A stretch of 54,385 nucleotides of DNA from Methyloversatilis universalis (GTDB lineage Bacteria; Pseudomonadota; Gammaproteobacteria; Methylococcales; Methylococcaceae). The stretch is from positions 104,188-158,572 of the forward strand of contig DYIL01000002.1 of NCBI GenBank assembly GCA_020723665.1, in the 5' to 3' direction. The translations under genes were made by a program, and so were the position numbers. This document shows positions 1 through 9,103 of the stretch, piece after piece; position 1 is the stretch's first letter, and every line of letters starts with the position of its first letter. The notes beneath the pieces were generated by a model. It worked only from the letters and a program-made list of their open reading frames with translations, did no database searches and was not told the DNA's origin.

Positions 1-1
1 G

Positions 2-523
2 GTGCACGCGGATCAGGTGACACAAACCGAGCCGGGTGAAATTTTCGTGCATAGAAATATTGCCAACCAAGTGGCGATCATGGATATGAACTTCCTGGCT
101 GCGTTGGAATATGCCGTCGATTTTCTCAAGGTGAAGCACATCATCGTCTGCGGCCATTACGGCTGCGGTAGCATTAAAGCAGCCATGGGAAAGCCACATC
201 CGGACCATTTGTTCATGAATAAGTGGCTCAAGTACATCAAGGACATCCATCGCCTGCACCGGGAAACCATCGATGCCGAAAACTCCGAGGAAGCGCGCCA
301 CAATCGCCTGGTCGAACTCAATGTCATCGAACAGGTGCATAACCTGGCGCAAACATCGGTAATTCAGCGTGCGTGGCGAGCTGGGAACCGTCCGGATCTG
401 CACGGATGGGTTTATGGACTGAACGACGGTATCATTAAAGAAATCGCTTCGCTTGAGGCCGACAGTCAGCTCGATCCGAGTTTTGAGCAAGCTCTGGAAA
501 TGGACACCGTACGCGAATCCTAA
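2..523 (+). CDS. Beta-class carbonic anhydrase, 5' truncated by the window edge
   Basis: Interconverts CO2 and bicarbonate in the cytoplasm. The fragment opens in mid-domain, with VHADQV following the position of the usual CxDSR zinc motif, so roughly 45 N-terminal residues lie before the window. The second zinc motif is intact: VCGHYGCG carries the His and Cys ligands (residues 52 and 55 of the fragment). HRNIAN at 17-22 and HGWVYGL near the C-terminus are also typical of the Can-like bacterial group. The first codon, GTG, is not the true start. In a methane oxidiser this enzyme may balance CO2 from formate oxidation against bicarbonate-dependent carboxylations, but that is inference. The isomerase gene follows within 20 bp. 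Confidence 0.93.
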   Translation: MHADQVTQTEPGEIFVHRNIANQVAIMDMNFLAALEYAVDFLKVKHIIVCGHYGCGSIKAAMGKPHPDHLFMNKWLKYIKDIHRLHRETIDAENSEEARHNRLVELNVIEQVHNLAQTSVIQRAWRAGNRPDLHGWVYGLNDGIIKEIASLEADSQLDPSFEQALEMDTVRES

Positions 524-541
524 TTTTTGACTCGAGAAATT

Positions 542-1135
542 ATGCGACTCGACAAAATCGCTTTTGTCTGCCTTTTCGGCTTTGCCTTATCGTCCATTGC
601 AGCGGAGAAACCCAAAATGAATGAACCAGCCCCTCAAGTGAAGTTGGAGACCAATCTCGGGGCCATCATGTTAAAACTAGACGCCGCTAAAGCCCCGGCC
701 ACGGTCAAAAACTTTTTGACCTATGTCCGCGAGGGGCATTATGACGGCACCATTTTCCACCGGGTAATACCGAATTTTATGGCACAAGGAGGAGGGTATA
801 CCGAAGATTTCGAGCATAAACCCACTCATAAAGCCATCAAGAACGAGGCCGACAACGGACTTAAGAACAAGCGCGGCACCATCGCCATGGCACGCACTTC
901 AGATCCCCACTCTGCCACGTCTCAGTTCTTCATCAACTTCGTCGACAACGCGTTCCTAGACTACAAGAGTTCGACACCCCAAGGCTGGGGTTATGCCGTA
1001 TTCGGTGAGGTTACCGAAGGCATGGACGTCGTGGACAAAATGGCAAAGATCCCGACGGGCTCCGGCGGTCCCATGGCATCGGATGTCCCGAAGACGCCGA
1101 TCATCATCGAGAAGGCGACCGTCGTAGATCAATAA
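542..1135 (+). CDS. Cyclophilin-type peptidyl-prolyl cis-trans isomerase, probably exported
   Basis: Catalyses cis-trans isomerisation of Xaa-Pro bonds. The body closely matches the PpiB pattern: VKNFL, FHRVIPNFMAQGGG (catalytic Arg in FHR), MARTSDPHSATSQFFINF and GYAVFGEV. I chose the ATG at 542 because it adds MRLDKIAFVCLFGFALSSIA followed by AE, a plausible signal peptide, giving 197 residues and a periplasmic enzyme. A second ATG at 617, preceded by GGAG about nine bases upstream, would give a shorter cytoplasmic PpiB-like protein. Location is therefore uncertain while the enzyme family is not. A TTG at 527 in the same frame is a weaker alternative. Confidence 0.9.
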   Translation: MRLDKIAFVCLFGFALSSIAAEKPKMNEPAPQVKLETNLGAIMLKLDAAKAPATVKNFLTYVREGHYDGTIFHRVIPNFMAQGGGYTEDFEHKPTHKAIKNEADNGLKNKRGTIAMARTSDPHSATSQFFINFVDNAFLDYKSSTPQGWGYAVFGEVTEGMDVVDKMAKIPTGSGGPMASDVPKTPIIIEKATVVDQ

Positions 1136-1152
1136 ACTGAACATCCCCGTCT

Positions 1153-1878
1153 TTGAAAAACGAAACGCTGTTCATCTCCGATCTGCACATCAGTAGCGCA
1201 CAGCCGGAAATCACACAGCGTTTCTTGCGGTTTCTGCAGAGCCGCGCACGCGATGCCGAGCGGCTGTACATACTCGGAGATCTTTTCGACGCTTACCTCG
1301 GAGACGACGACAACCTCTCTCCTAACCGGGAGATCAAGTCCGCATTCAGGCGACTTACGGACTCCGGTACCAAGGTGTACTTCCAGCACGGCAACCGGGA
1401 CTTTCTGCTCGGGGAGCGGTTTGCTTGCGAAACCGGCATCAGCTTGCTGGGCGACTACGAAGTCATCGATCTATATGGCGTGCCCACGCTGATTACCCAT
1501 GGCGATCTCCTTTGTACCGACGATCTTCAGTACCAGAGAGCTCGCGAACGCGTCCGCACCGAGACCTGGAAACAGTCTGCACTATCCAAGCCGCTTTGGC
1601 TGCGCCGCTTGTATGCGCGCTGGTACCGTTTCAAAAGCGGCCTCGATAAGCGCGGGAAAAGCACAGAGATCATGGATGTCAATGCGGAAGCCGTAAGAAC
1701 AACGATGACCCGTTACGGCGTGGAACGCTTGATCCACGGGCATACCCACAGGCCCGCTGTCCACGAGTTAGAAATTGAGAATAAACGTTGCTGGCGCTTT
1801 GTTTTACCCGAATGGGGAAACGGCGAAACAGTCCTATGTTGGAATCAGGAAGGTTTCCATACGGAAGCGATTGAATAG
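1153..1878 (+). CDS. lpxH: UDP-2,3-diacylglucosamine diphosphatase LpxH
   Basis: Hydrolyses UDP-2,3-diacylglucosamine to lipid X and UMP in lipid A synthesis, at the cytoplasmic face of the inner membrane. The metallophosphoesterase motifs appear in order: SDLH (D10, H12), GDLFDAYLGDD, GNRDFLLG, THGDLLCTDD and HGHTHRP. Its 241 residues match the usual family length. The start is inferred to be TTG: an in-frame TGA lies five codons upstream (1138-1140) and no ATG or GTG occurs between it and the conserved SDLH motif. No good ribosome binding site is visible. The gene lies 17 bp after the isomerase gene, and a convergent minus-strand gene follows. Confidence 0.95.
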   Translation: MKNETLFISDLHISSAQPEITQRFLRFLQSRARDAERLYILGDLFDAYLGDDDNLSPNREIKSAFRRLTDSGTKVYFQHGNRDFLLGERFACETGISLLGDYEVIDLYGVPTLITHGDLLCTDDLQYQRARERVRTETWKQSALSKPLWLRRLYARWYRFKSGLDKRGKSTEIMDVNAEAVRTTMTRYGVERLIHGHTHRPAVHELEIENKRCWRFVLPEWGNGETVLCWNQEGFHTEAIE

Positions 1879-1933
1879 CGAGTCGCCTTCCTTCCCTGGA
1901 AAGCCAGTCGATTGGATTTCGTTACCCATCGTT

Positions 1934-2146
1934 TTAGTGCTTACACCCGCACGCCCCTGCTCCGCAGCCGTGTCCGGGGTTTATTGCGGCTTCTTTTCTG
2001 CCGCTGCTGCCATGTACGGCCGGAGCCGAGAGTTTTTTCCGCACGCCGCCGCCGCATTCCGGGCACTTCGGTGCCGCTTCGCTGATCTTGTGCATGGCGG
2101 CGAATTCATGTTTGCAGGCTTCGCACTGATAGTCATAAGTTGGCAT
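1934..2146 (-). CDS. FmdB-family zinc-ribbon protein
   Basis: A 70-residue protein beginning MPTYDYQCEACKHEF, the signature of the FmdB/CxxC_CXXC_SSSS family. Two CxxC knuckles (C8/C11 and C28/C31) would bind one zinc ion. The tail is rich in Gly and Cys (GHGCGAGACGCKH), which is common in these proteins. The family is named for a putative regulator of formamidase or methylamine genes in Methylophilus, but most members have no proven role. It converges on lpxH and is separated from hemJ by about 55 bp, so it may be transcribed with the downstream-facing minus-strand group. Confidence 0.85.
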   Translation of the reverse strand: MPTYDYQCEACKHEFAAMHKISEAAPKCPECGGGVRKKLSAPAVHGSSGRKEAAINPGHGCGAGACGCKH

Positions 2147-2201
2147 GTGGTTATCCTCGACAAAAACGGCAAAATGATTGTTTTGACATCAGATAGGGAC
2201 T

Positions 2202-2624
2202 TTAGAATGGCTTGAGCGTGGCCAGCAGGACGATCGAAAACAAGAACAGAATCGGAACTTCGTTCATCCAGCGGAAGAAAATATGGCTGTGAGTGTTGCG
2301 GTCATGCTTCAGATCGTTCAGCCATTTCCCGCAGAGGACGTGATAGCCCACCAACAATCCTAGCAAAAACAGCTTGACCCGCAGCCAACCGCTGTCACCA
2401 TAAGCTTCCCACGCATAGTCGTGGAGCATCCAAAATCCGAACACGAGCGTCAAAATCATTCCGGGCGTCATGATCCCGAAATAAAGCTTGCGCTCCATGA
2501 TTTTGAATCGCTCGACGCTGACGGCATCGGCGCTCATCGTGTGGTAAACGAACAAGCGAGGGAGATAGAACAAGCCGGCGAACCATGTCACCATGAAAAT
2601 AAGGTGAAAGGCTTTCAGCCACAT
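2202..2624 (-). CDS. hemJ: Protoporphyrinogen IX oxidase HemJ
   Basis: Oxidises protoporphyrinogen IX to protoporphyrin IX in heme synthesis and sits in the inner membrane. The 140-residue protein has four hydrophobic segments. Recognisable family features are MWLKAFHLIFMVTWFAGLFYLPRLFVYH near the start (conserved His and Arg), the TPGM turn in the middle, and KHDRNTHSHIFFRWMNEVP near the end. The ATG start fits the family length. It lies three bases after the stop of the thioredoxin-like gene, so the two are probably cotranscribed. Heme supply suits an organism with abundant c-type cytochromes. Confidence 0.9.
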   Translation of the reverse strand: MWLKAFHLIFMVTWFAGLFYLPRLFVYHTMSADAVSVERFKIMERKLYFGIMTPGMILTLVFGFWMLHDYAWEAYGDSGWLRVKLFLLGLLVGYHVLCGKWLNDLKHDRNTHSHIFFRWMNEVPILFLFSIVLLATLKPF

Positions 2625-2627
2625 CGC

Positions 2628-3128
2628 TTATGCCTCTCCGAGCATCCGCTCAACGCTTTCCCGAAGATTCCGCGCATCAATCCGTCCCAACCGGTGCATA
2701 ACGATATGGCCGTCCGGAGCGATCAGGAAACTATTGGGAACCAGCCGGACCCGGTCGAATGTTTCCGTCAACTGCCCGAGCGGATCCAGTGCCACGGGAT
2801 AAGGCAGCTGCTTCGCCTCGGCCAAGTGTACAACTCGACTCGGCAGATCGTAGGGCATGGCGACCGAAATCAATTTGAAGCCCCTGCCCGAGAACTCGCG
2901 GTACAGTTCAGCCAATTCGGGCATTTCCTCGATGCATGCCCGGCAGTCGCTCGCCCAGAATGTCACCAGCACCGGATGACCCCGGAGTTCCCGCAATCGG
3001 ATGTGCTCACCCTTGATCGTAACAAATTCGGCATCCGGGGCACTCTGCTCGCCACCCCACTGGTGTAGTCCTAGGCCCGCCAACATCAGGCCGACGACTG
3101 CTAGCAGCCAAATCGGGTTTCTATTCAT
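2628..3128 (-). CDS. TlpA/ResA-like membrane-anchored thioredoxin
   Basis: Predicted thiol-disulfide oxidoreductase facing the periplasm. From the ATG at 3128 the protein has 166 residues: an N-terminal anchor (about residues 5-22), then a TlpA fold with the motif FWASDCRACIEEMPEL (C62-R-A-C65). A PNSFLIAPDG segment supplies the cis-Pro region, with Val-Pro before it. A longer reading frame upstream (to 3182) would add a Gly/Ser-rich tail and overlap nothing useful, so I prefer the internal ATG directly before the membrane anchor. It sits between the Tim44-like gene and hemJ. A role in cytochrome maturation is possible but not shown. Confidence 0.82.
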   Translation of the reverse strand: MNRNPIWLLAVVGLMLAGLGLHQWGGEQSAPDAEFVTIKGEHIRLRELRGHPVLVTFWASDCRACIEEMPELAELYREFSGRGFKLISVAMPYDLPSRVVHLAEAKQLPYPVALDPLGQLTETFDRVRLVPNSFLIAPDGHIVMHRLGRIDARNLRESVERMLGEA

Positions 3129-3185
3129 GCGTCGAGTTTGGGGAGGTGAGCTTGAACCATCGCCTCCCCGATTTTCCAGCACGAG

Positions 3186-4172
3186 TCAATCGTCCAGCTG
3201 CTGGATGCCGTCCAGGAACCAAGTCGGCTGGCGGCTGTGTTTCGGCCGCACGAAGTGCCATACTTCGCGCACCTGTGCGGGCCTTTCCTCGGGCGATTCG
3301 CGCATGATGACATCGAAAAGCACGGTCGCCTCGCGCTCCGTCCCGACGTCACGCACCTCGAGCAGATCCACATCGACCTTGAGCAGTTCCGTCGTGTTGG
3401 TCTCGGTTCCGCGTGCCCTCAATTGGTCCTGAAGCTCGCCGAATACCTTGTCTGTAGTCAAGGCCCTCAACTGAGCCAGGTCTCCCTGATCCCACGCTTT
3501 CTGCATCATCTCGTAGGCCGCTTTTGCGCCGGAAAGGAAGGCGGCCGAATCGAAGTCTGCCGGAACCGATTTCGTCTGACCGGACAGATTAGCCGTTTGC
3601 CCCAAAGGTGAAGCACCGCGTTCCTTCCCAAACAGAATATCCGTATTGAAACGGGTTCTGCCCGTTTGTCCCCCATCGGCCTGACGCGGGTAGGCATCAT
3701 CGAATTCCGCATCCGGCGCCGCGTCCCTCCCCGGATAATAGGCTCCCGCAGCGGCAGCTTCGCTCGATTCGGCTCTCCGCCTAATGGCAAGAAATTTGAA
3801 GAGCACGAAGGCGATCAGTGCGAAGACCAAAATATCCAGAAAGTTGAGATGCTCGAAAGCGCCGCCGAACAGAAGAGCGCCCAACAAACCGCCCAGGGCC
3901 AAGCCGCCCAGCATCCCCATGAATCCGCCCCGTCGCGACATCGCTTCGCGCGCAGCTTGGTTCTTTTGGGCCGCGGACTGATACGCCTGCGGCTGAGTCG
4001 GCGAGGCGGGTTGGGTGATGTCGCTGGAGCGCTTGAAGGGCACGCTGTACGAGGGTCGGCTGCCGAACGATTTGCCGCCGCCCATGCGCTTGGCGTAAGC
4101 GTCGCCCATCCCGGAAAGCGCCACGGAAAGCCCTATCAGTATGCTGAAAATCAATCCAAATCGTTTCTTCAT
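3186..4172 (-). CDS. Tim44-like domain protein with signal peptide and membrane segments
   Basis: A 328-residue predicted inner-membrane or periplasmic protein. Residues 1-27 form a signal peptide ending AYA, followed by a Gly/Ser-rich linker, a glycine-rich hydrophobic stretch and one clear membrane helix (LNFLDILVFALIAFVLFKFL). The C-terminal 130 residues resemble the Tim44/MBA1-like fold (FLSGAKAAYEMMQKAWDQGD, then VWHFVRP and TWFLDGIQQLDD), a wedge-shaped domain found in bacterial proteins of unknown job. The ATG at 4172 precedes a standard signal sequence; the reading frame extends 81 bases further upstream without support. Function unknown. Confidence 0.8.
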   Translation of the reverse strand: MKKRFGLIFSILIGLSVALSGMGDAYAKRMGGGKSFGSRPSYSVPFKRSSDITQPASPTQPQAYQSAAQKNQAAREAMSRRGGFMGMLGGLALGGLLGALLFGGAFEHLNFLDILVFALIAFVLFKFLAIRRRAESSEAAAAGAYYPGRDAAPDAEFDDAYPRQADGGQTGRTRFNTDILFGKERGASPLGQTANLSGQTKSVPADFDSAAFLSGAKAAYEMMQKAWDQGDLAQLRALTTDKVFGELQDQLRARGTETNTTELLKVDVDLLEVRDVGTEREATVLFDVIMRESPEERPAQVREVWHFVRPKHSRQPTWFLDGIQQLDD

Positions 4173-4271
4173 CGATAACCCACGAGTGTAGTCAAGAATC
4201 GGATTATGCCTGTTATATGGCAACGAACATTCAAAAATCAACCATTGAGCCAACCCGCGTTTTAGACCTTC

Positions 4272-5309
4272 TCAGGACAAGTAGGTTTGCAGTACGTGAT
4301 AACACGCTTCCAGCGCTCCCAAATGAGCGATTTCGTATCCGTGGGTATTGTCGGCCGGAAACCCGAGGCATGCGGCCTTCGGCACGTGCCCCGCCTTCAT
4401 CGCCACCGAGGCGTCGCTGCCGAACTGGCTCAGAACGGCATATTGCACATGGACGCCAGACTTGCAAGCGGCCACCGCCAGCCGTCCATTGAGCGTTTCA
4501 TCGTACATGCCGTAACTGTCCTGCGACAAAAGCACCGGATCTTCGTCGCTTTCGATCGGATACTCGGCCGATTTGGGGGCGATCTCCAGAGCGATCAGCT
4601 CGTCAACCCGTGTCTGATGGGTGTAATAGAGCGCTCCGATCGCCCCCACCTCTTCCTGCGCAGTAAACACCAGATCCAGGTCGACTGTAGGCGTTTTGAT
4701 AGCTTCCGCCAGCAATAAAAGAATTGCGACGGCTGCCTTGTTGTCCAGCGCGTAGCTGGCGATGTAATCGCCCATCCGAAACGGCGCCTTTCGATGTCTG
4801 CCGATCACCATTCGAGTCCCCGGACGCACCCCGGCGTTTTCCAGTTCCGATTTGCTCATTCTTGTATCCACCCAAACGGTATGCCATTTCGGCGGCCTGT
4901 CTTCTTCGTAGGCTTTTTGAGGCGACTCGTGGCAGACGTGCCGGGAACCGAAACTCAGAATCGCCGGGATCGTCAACCGGTCCCCAAGCAGATCCACGAC
5001 CCCTTCGCCGTAAACCCAGGGAAATGAGCCCCCGAGTCTGCGCACTTCCACCTTGCCGTCTTCTAGGACGCGTTTCACGATGCCTCCGATTTCGTCCTTG
5101 TGCGCGGTTACGGCAAGCGCACGGCCGGGGTTCCTCCCCGGAATCCGCGCGATGATATTGCCGGCATCATCCTGGTGAGCCTCGACGCCGACTGACTCCA
5201 GCCACGAAAGGATAAACGCGTCTATCTCCTGTTCCATGCCGCTCGGCGAATGACAAAGCACGAGATCCGAGATGAGGCGGAAAAGTTTGTCTCGAAACGA
5301 CTCGCGCAT
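4272..5309 (-). CDS. M42-family metallopeptidase (glutamyl aminopeptidase-like)
   Basis: A dinuclear-metal aminopeptidase of 345 residues. Expected ligands and catalytic residues are visible: TAHKDE (H70, D72), ALDNKAA (D189), AQEEVG (E219, E220), LEIAP (E242) and NTHGYE (H323). The sequence resembles the M42 peptidases found with N-acetylglutaminylglutamine amide osmolyte genes, but no such synthesis genes occur in this window, so I assign only the peptidase family. The gene is transcribed away from the YccA-type gene; about 100 bp between them must hold both promoters. Confidence 0.85.
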   Translation of the reverse strand: MRESFRDKLFRLISDLVLCHSPSGMEQEIDAFILSWLESVGVEAHQDDAGNIIARIPGRNPGRALAVTAHKDEIGGIVKRVLEDGKVEVRRLGGSFPWVYGEGVVDLLGDRLTIPAILSFGSRHVCHESPQKAYEEDRPPKWHTVWVDTRMSKSELENAGVRPGTRMVIGRHRKAPFRMGDYIASYALDNKAAVAILLLLAEAIKTPTVDLDLVFTAQEEVGAIGALYYTHQTRVDELIALEIAPKSAEYPIESDEDPVLLSQDSYGMYDETLNGRLAVAACKSGVHVQYAVLSQFGSDASVAMKAGHVPKAACLGFPADNTHGYEIAHLGALEACYHVLQTYLS

Positions 5310-5410
5310 GAAAAAACCCCGTCAGCTTCAAACTATTACACGTGTACGAAAAACTACTGTACCATTTCTCGGTCCAATCATCCGTTTATGTCCTAGCAAA
5401 GGAGATCATT

Positions 5411-6085
5411 ATGAACCAAGTCAATCCGGCTTACGCCCGCGCTTCCGCCGGCGTATTGGAAACCAACAAAGTCCTTCGGAACACTTACGCTTTGCTAGCC
5501 ATGACGCTGACGTTCAGCGCGTTTACGGCGGGTTTGTCAATGGCTCTGGAACTGCCTCACCCTGGGGTTCTCGTGACCTTGATCGGATATTTCGGCTTGC
5601 TGTTTCTAGTGTCCAAGTTTCAGAACAGCGCCCTCGGACTGGTCTTCGTATTCGCCCTCACCGGCTTCATGGGACTTACTCTCGGGCCGATTCTCAACAT
5701 TTATCTGACCCATGTCGGTAATGGCGCACAACTGGTGATGACTGCCCTGGGCGGCACCGGAGCGATTTTCCTGGGACTGTCGGCCTATGCCCTGATCACG
5801 AAGAAGAACTTCAACTTTCTGGGCGGCATGCTCACCGCCGGTATACTTGTCGCTTTCCTGGCGGGGCTCGCTGCAATATTTCTCCCGGCCATGCCGGGAC
5901 TCCATATCGCCGTGTCGGCGATGTTCATCGTTCTGATGGCCGGCCTCATTCTCTATCAAACCAGCGAAATCGTGCACGGCGGCGAGCGCAATTACATCCT
6001 CGCCACGGTGACTCTGTACGTTTCGGTCTTCAATCTGTTTACCAGCCTCCTGCACTTGCTGGGAGTTTTCGGCGGCGACGAATGA
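5411..6085 (+). CDS. Bax inhibitor-1/YccA family membrane protein
   Basis: A 224-residue inner-membrane protein with about seven hydrophobic helices, including LRNTYALLAMTLTFSAF and the family's terminal LYVSVFNLFTSLLHLLG. Family member YccA in E. coli binds FtsH-HflKC and protects membrane proteins from proteolysis; whether this copy does so is inference, though an FtsH-type gene lies at the far end of the window. The start at 5411 follows a strong ribosome binding site (AAGGAG about eight bases upstream); the frame extends 69 bases further without one. A strong hairpin lies about 20 bp after the stop. Confidence 0.88.
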   Translation: MNQVNPAYARASAGVLETNKVLRNTYALLAMTLTFSAFTAGLSMALELPHPGVLVTLIGYFGLLFLVSKFQNSALGLVFVFALTGFMGLTLGPILNIYLTHVGNGAQLVMTALGGTGAIFLGLSAYALITKKNFNFLGGMLTAGILVAFLAGLAAIFLPAMPGLHIAVSAMFIVLMAGLILYQTSEIVHGGERNYILATVTLYVSVFNLFTSLLHLLGVFGGDE

Positions 6086-6107
6086 CGCGCCCTCTTGGGC
6101 AGATCCA

Positions 6108-6135
6108 CCGGAGCGGGCATTTTCTCCCGCTCCGG
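6108..6135. terminator. Hairpin after the YccA-type gene
   Basis: A perfect 10-bp GC-rich stem, CCGGAGCGGG pairing with CCCGCTCCGG, with an 8-base loop. It lies between the YccA-type gene and hldE. There is no U-rich tail on either strand, so it could be a weak terminator or an mRNA-end stabilising structure. Confidence 0.55.
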
Positions 6136-6291
6136 CATTGCCATTCAAAACGTTCGCAACTGCCTCCCACGCTCGGCCCCGACTAGACGTCCCTTGCGCT
6201 TAAGGTGCCCAGCCCAACCGGTTCGAAGGTCACCCCGAAGAACTGGGGGCTTGTGATATCCTATCGCCCGTTTTTCCGCTTCCTTGAATCC

Positions 6292-7713
6292 ATGCAGCTT
6301 CCAAATTTCGGCCTGGCCCGCGTCTTGGTCGTCGGCGACCTGATGCTCGATCGCTATTGGCACGGCGGCACCTCCCGTATTTCGCCGGAGGCTCCCGTCC
6401 CGGTCGTATTGGTCAATAGCATTGAAGAACGGGTGGGCGGCGCCGGCAACGTAGCCCTCAATATCGCCGCGATCGGAGCACGGGCCAGCCTTATTGGATA
6501 TTGCGGGAGCGACGAAGCCGGACAAACCCTCATCGGTTTTCTTGAAACCGCCGGCATCGATTGCGCCGTGGAGCAAATTCCAGGACTGCCTACGATCACC
6601 AAGCTCAGGGTGCTGAGTCGGCATCAACAGCTCATCCGGCTGGATTTCGAAGACCGTTTTCACAACGTCCCGTCAACCCGCCTTCTCGAAAATTTTGCCG
6701 GAAAAGTAGCCGACGCCGGTGTCGTCGTGCTCTCCGACTACGGCAAGGGTACGCTCGAACCGGTTCAGGAACTGATTCGGATCGCCGGGGAAGCCGGTAA
6801 AACTGTGTTGGTGGACCCGAAGGGCGCCGATTTCGAGAGGTATCGCGGCGCCACGATCATCACCCCCAACCGCAGCGAATTCGAGGCCGTGACCGGGCCT
6901 TGCGGTAACGATGACGAACTGGCGGACAAGGGTTTTGCCTTGCTGGAAAAGCTCGAACTGGAGGCCCTCTTGATTACCCGCGGCGAACATGGGATGACTT
7001 TGCTGCGGCGCGGCGAACCTCCACGGCATTTGCCAGCCCATGCCAAAGAGGTCTACGATGTAACCGGAGCCGGCGACACCGTCATATCGACTCTCGCCGC
7101 CGCTCTAGCGGCGGGCGCACCGCTGGAGGAAGCCACGGGTCTCGCGAATCTCGCCGCCGGAATTGTCGTGGGCAAGCTAGGGACGGCAACGGTGACTCTC
7201 GAAGAATTGGATCATGCCCTACACGGAGAGCGAGCCCATCGTCGCGGGGCGATCGGACTCGACGAACTCTTGCCCTTGCTCGGGGTGGCGCGACGAAACG
7301 GGGAAAAGATCGTCGCCACTAACGGCTGCTTCGACATCCTGCATCCCGGCCATATCCAATACCTGCAACAAGCCCGAGCCTTGGGCGATCGGCTTGTCGT
7401 GCTGGTCAACAGCGACGCCTCGGTAAGACGGCTCAAGGGCAGCGGCCGCCCGGTCAACCCCTTGGACTATCGCATGACGATGCTTGCCGCGCTCGAATGC
7501 GTCGACTGGGTCGTGCCGTTTGAGGAGGATACGCCGCGCGATATCATCGGACGCCTGCTGCCCGATATTCTCGTCAAAGGCGGCGACTACAAAGATATCC
7601 GTGAAATCGCGGGCCACGACCATGTCTTGGCCAACGGCGGCGAAGTCAGGATTCTCGATTTTCTAAGCGATTATTCGACCACCCGGATCATTCAAGCGAT
7701 ACGCAATACCTGA
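6292..7713 (+). CDS. hldE: Bifunctional heptose 7-phosphate kinase / ADP-heptose synthase HldE
   Basis: Makes ADP-D-beta-D-heptose for the LPS inner core in the cytoplasm. The N-terminal PfkB-type kinase domain (about residues 1-315) shows VVGDLMLDRYW, VGGAGNVALN and the anion-hole motif VTGAGDT. The C-terminal nucleotidyltransferase domain starts at TNGCFDILHPGH and ends with DYSTTRIIQAI. The ATG at 6292 gives 473 residues, the usual length; the frame extends 87 bases upstream without a family match. dnaB begins two bases after the stop, suggesting cotranscription with dnaB and alr. Confidence 0.96.
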   Translation: MQLPNFGLARVLVVGDLMLDRYWHGGTSRISPEAPVPVVLVNSIEERVGGAGNVALNIAAIGARASLIGYCGSDEAGQTLIGFLETAGIDCAVEQIPGLPTITKLRVLSRHQQLIRLDFEDRFHNVPSTRLLENFAGKVADAGVVVLSDYGKGTLEPVQELIRIAGEAGKTVLVDPKGADFERYRGATIITPNRSEFEAVTGPCGNDDELADKGFALLEKLELEALLITRGEHGMTLLRRGEPPRHLPAHAKEVYDVTGAGDTVISTLAAALAAGAPLEEATGLANLAAGIVVGKLGTATVTLEELDHALHGERAHRRGAIGLDELLPLLGVARRNGEKIVATNGCFDILHPGHIQYLQQARALGDRLVVLVNSDASVRRLKGSGRPVNPLDYRMTMLAALECVDWVVPFEEDTPRDIIGRLLPDILVKGGDYKDIREIAGHDHVLANGGEVRILDFLSDYSTTRIIQAIRNT

Positions 7714-7715
7714 AC

Positions 7716-9101
7716 ATGTCTGACCGCGCCCGTTTAACGGACAAGACGGTGGACGCCCTCCGCGTTCCGCCTTACTCGATCCATGCCGAGCAATCCGTCC
7801 TGGGAGGACTGATGCTCGACAACCAGACCTGGGATGTCGTCGCCGATCGCGTGGGAGAAGAGGATTTCTACCGCAGGGATCATAGGCTCATATTTCGCGC
7901 CATCAAAGAACTCGCCGAAAAACAAATCCCGTTCGACGTCGTCACCCTCTCGGAAGTTCTGGAAAAAACCGGTTCGCTGGAAGAGGCGGGAGGGCTCGCC
8001 TATCTTGCCATGATGGCCAAGGAGACGCCCAGCGCGGCCAATATCTCATCCTATGCCGACATCGTTCGGGAAAAGTCGGTCTTGCGGCAGCTGATCCACG
8101 CCGGCACCGAGATCGCCGATTCCGCCTTTCAGCCGGACAATCGCGATTTGGCTCTGTTGCTCGAAACAGCCGAGCAAAAAGTCTTTCAGATCGCCGATCA
8201 GCGGCGGCGCGGCGGAGCCGGCTTCAAGCCGATCAAGTCTCTACTGTCGGCCGCTATCGACCGGATCGAGATGCTGTTCCACAAGGAAGGCCACATTACC
8301 GGTGCCAGCACCGGTTTCACCGATTTCGACGAAATGACCTCGGGCCTGCAAGCTTCCGACCTCATCATCATCGCAGGCCGGCCGTCCATGGGAAAAACCA
8401 CCTTCGCCATGAACATCGCCGAAAACGTAGCTATCAAGGAGAAGGTTCCGGTGGCGGTATTCAGCATGGAAATGCCGGGCGAACAACTGGCCATGCGCAT
8501 GATGTCTTCCTTGGGCCGCATCGATCAGCACCGGGTGCGCACCGGCAAGCTGGAGGACGACGAATGGCCGCGCATGACCTCCGCCATCAACATCCTGGCG
8601 GACACTAAGCTGTTCATCGACGACACCCCCGCTCTGACGCCCACCGAAGTGCGCGCCCGCTGCCGCCGTCTGGCACGGGAGCACGGGCAACTGGGACTCG
8701 TGGTACTGGACTACCTCCAGCTCATGCAGTGCTCGGGCGGCGAAAACCGGGTGGCGGAGATCTCGGAAATCTCCCGCTCGCTCAAAGCGCTCGCCAAGGA
8801 ACTGAACGTCCCGGTGATCGCCCTTTCGCAGCTCAACCGCAACTTGGAACAGCGCCCCAACAAGCGCCCGGTACCGTCGGACTTGCGCGAATCGGGTTCC
8901 ATCGAGCAGGACGCGGACCTGATCGTGTTCATCTACCGCGACGAAGTCTACCACCCCGATTCCGCCGACAAGGGCACCGCCGAAATCATCATCGCCAAGC
9001 AGCGTAACGGCCCCATCGGCACCGTGCGCCTCACCTTCCTCGGTCAATACACGCGTTTCGAAAACTTCATCTCCGATCCGTACGCGGGCGAGGATTTCTA
9101 A
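7716..9101 (+). CDS. dnaB: Replicative DNA helicase DnaB
   Basis: Hexameric 5'-3' helicase that unwinds DNA at the replication fork. The 461-residue protein has the N-terminal DnaB domain ([18 protein letters not shown]) and a RecA-like C-terminal domain with Walker A GRPSMGKT (221-228), Walker B region [12 protein letters not shown], and the KQRNGPIGT segment near the end. No intein is present. It lies between hldE (two bases upstream) and alr (two bases downstream); the dnaB-alr order is common in Gammaproteobacteria. Confidence 0.97.
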   Translation: MSDRARLTDKTVDALRVPPYSIHAEQSVLGGLMLDNQTWDVVADRVGEEDFYRRDHRLIFRAIKELAEKQIPFDVVTLSEVLEKTGSLEEAGGLAYLAMMAKETPSAANISSYADIVREKSVLRQLIHAGTEIADSAFQPDNRDLALLLETAEQKVFQIADQRRRGGAGFKPIKSLLSAAIDRIEMLFHKEGHITGASTGFTDFDEMTSGLQASDLIIIAGRPSMGKTTFAMNIAENVAIKEKVPVAVFSMEMPGEQLAMRMMSSLGRIDQHRVRTGKLEDDEWPRMTSAINILADTKLFIDDTPALTPTEVRARCRRLAREHGQLGLVVLDYLQLMQCSGGENRVAEISEISRSLKALAKELNVPVIALSQLNRNLEQRPNKRPVPSDLRESGSIEQDADLIVFIYRDEVYHPDSADKGTAEIIIAKQRNGPIGTVRLTFLGQYTRFENFISDPYAGEDF

Positions 9102-9103
9102 GC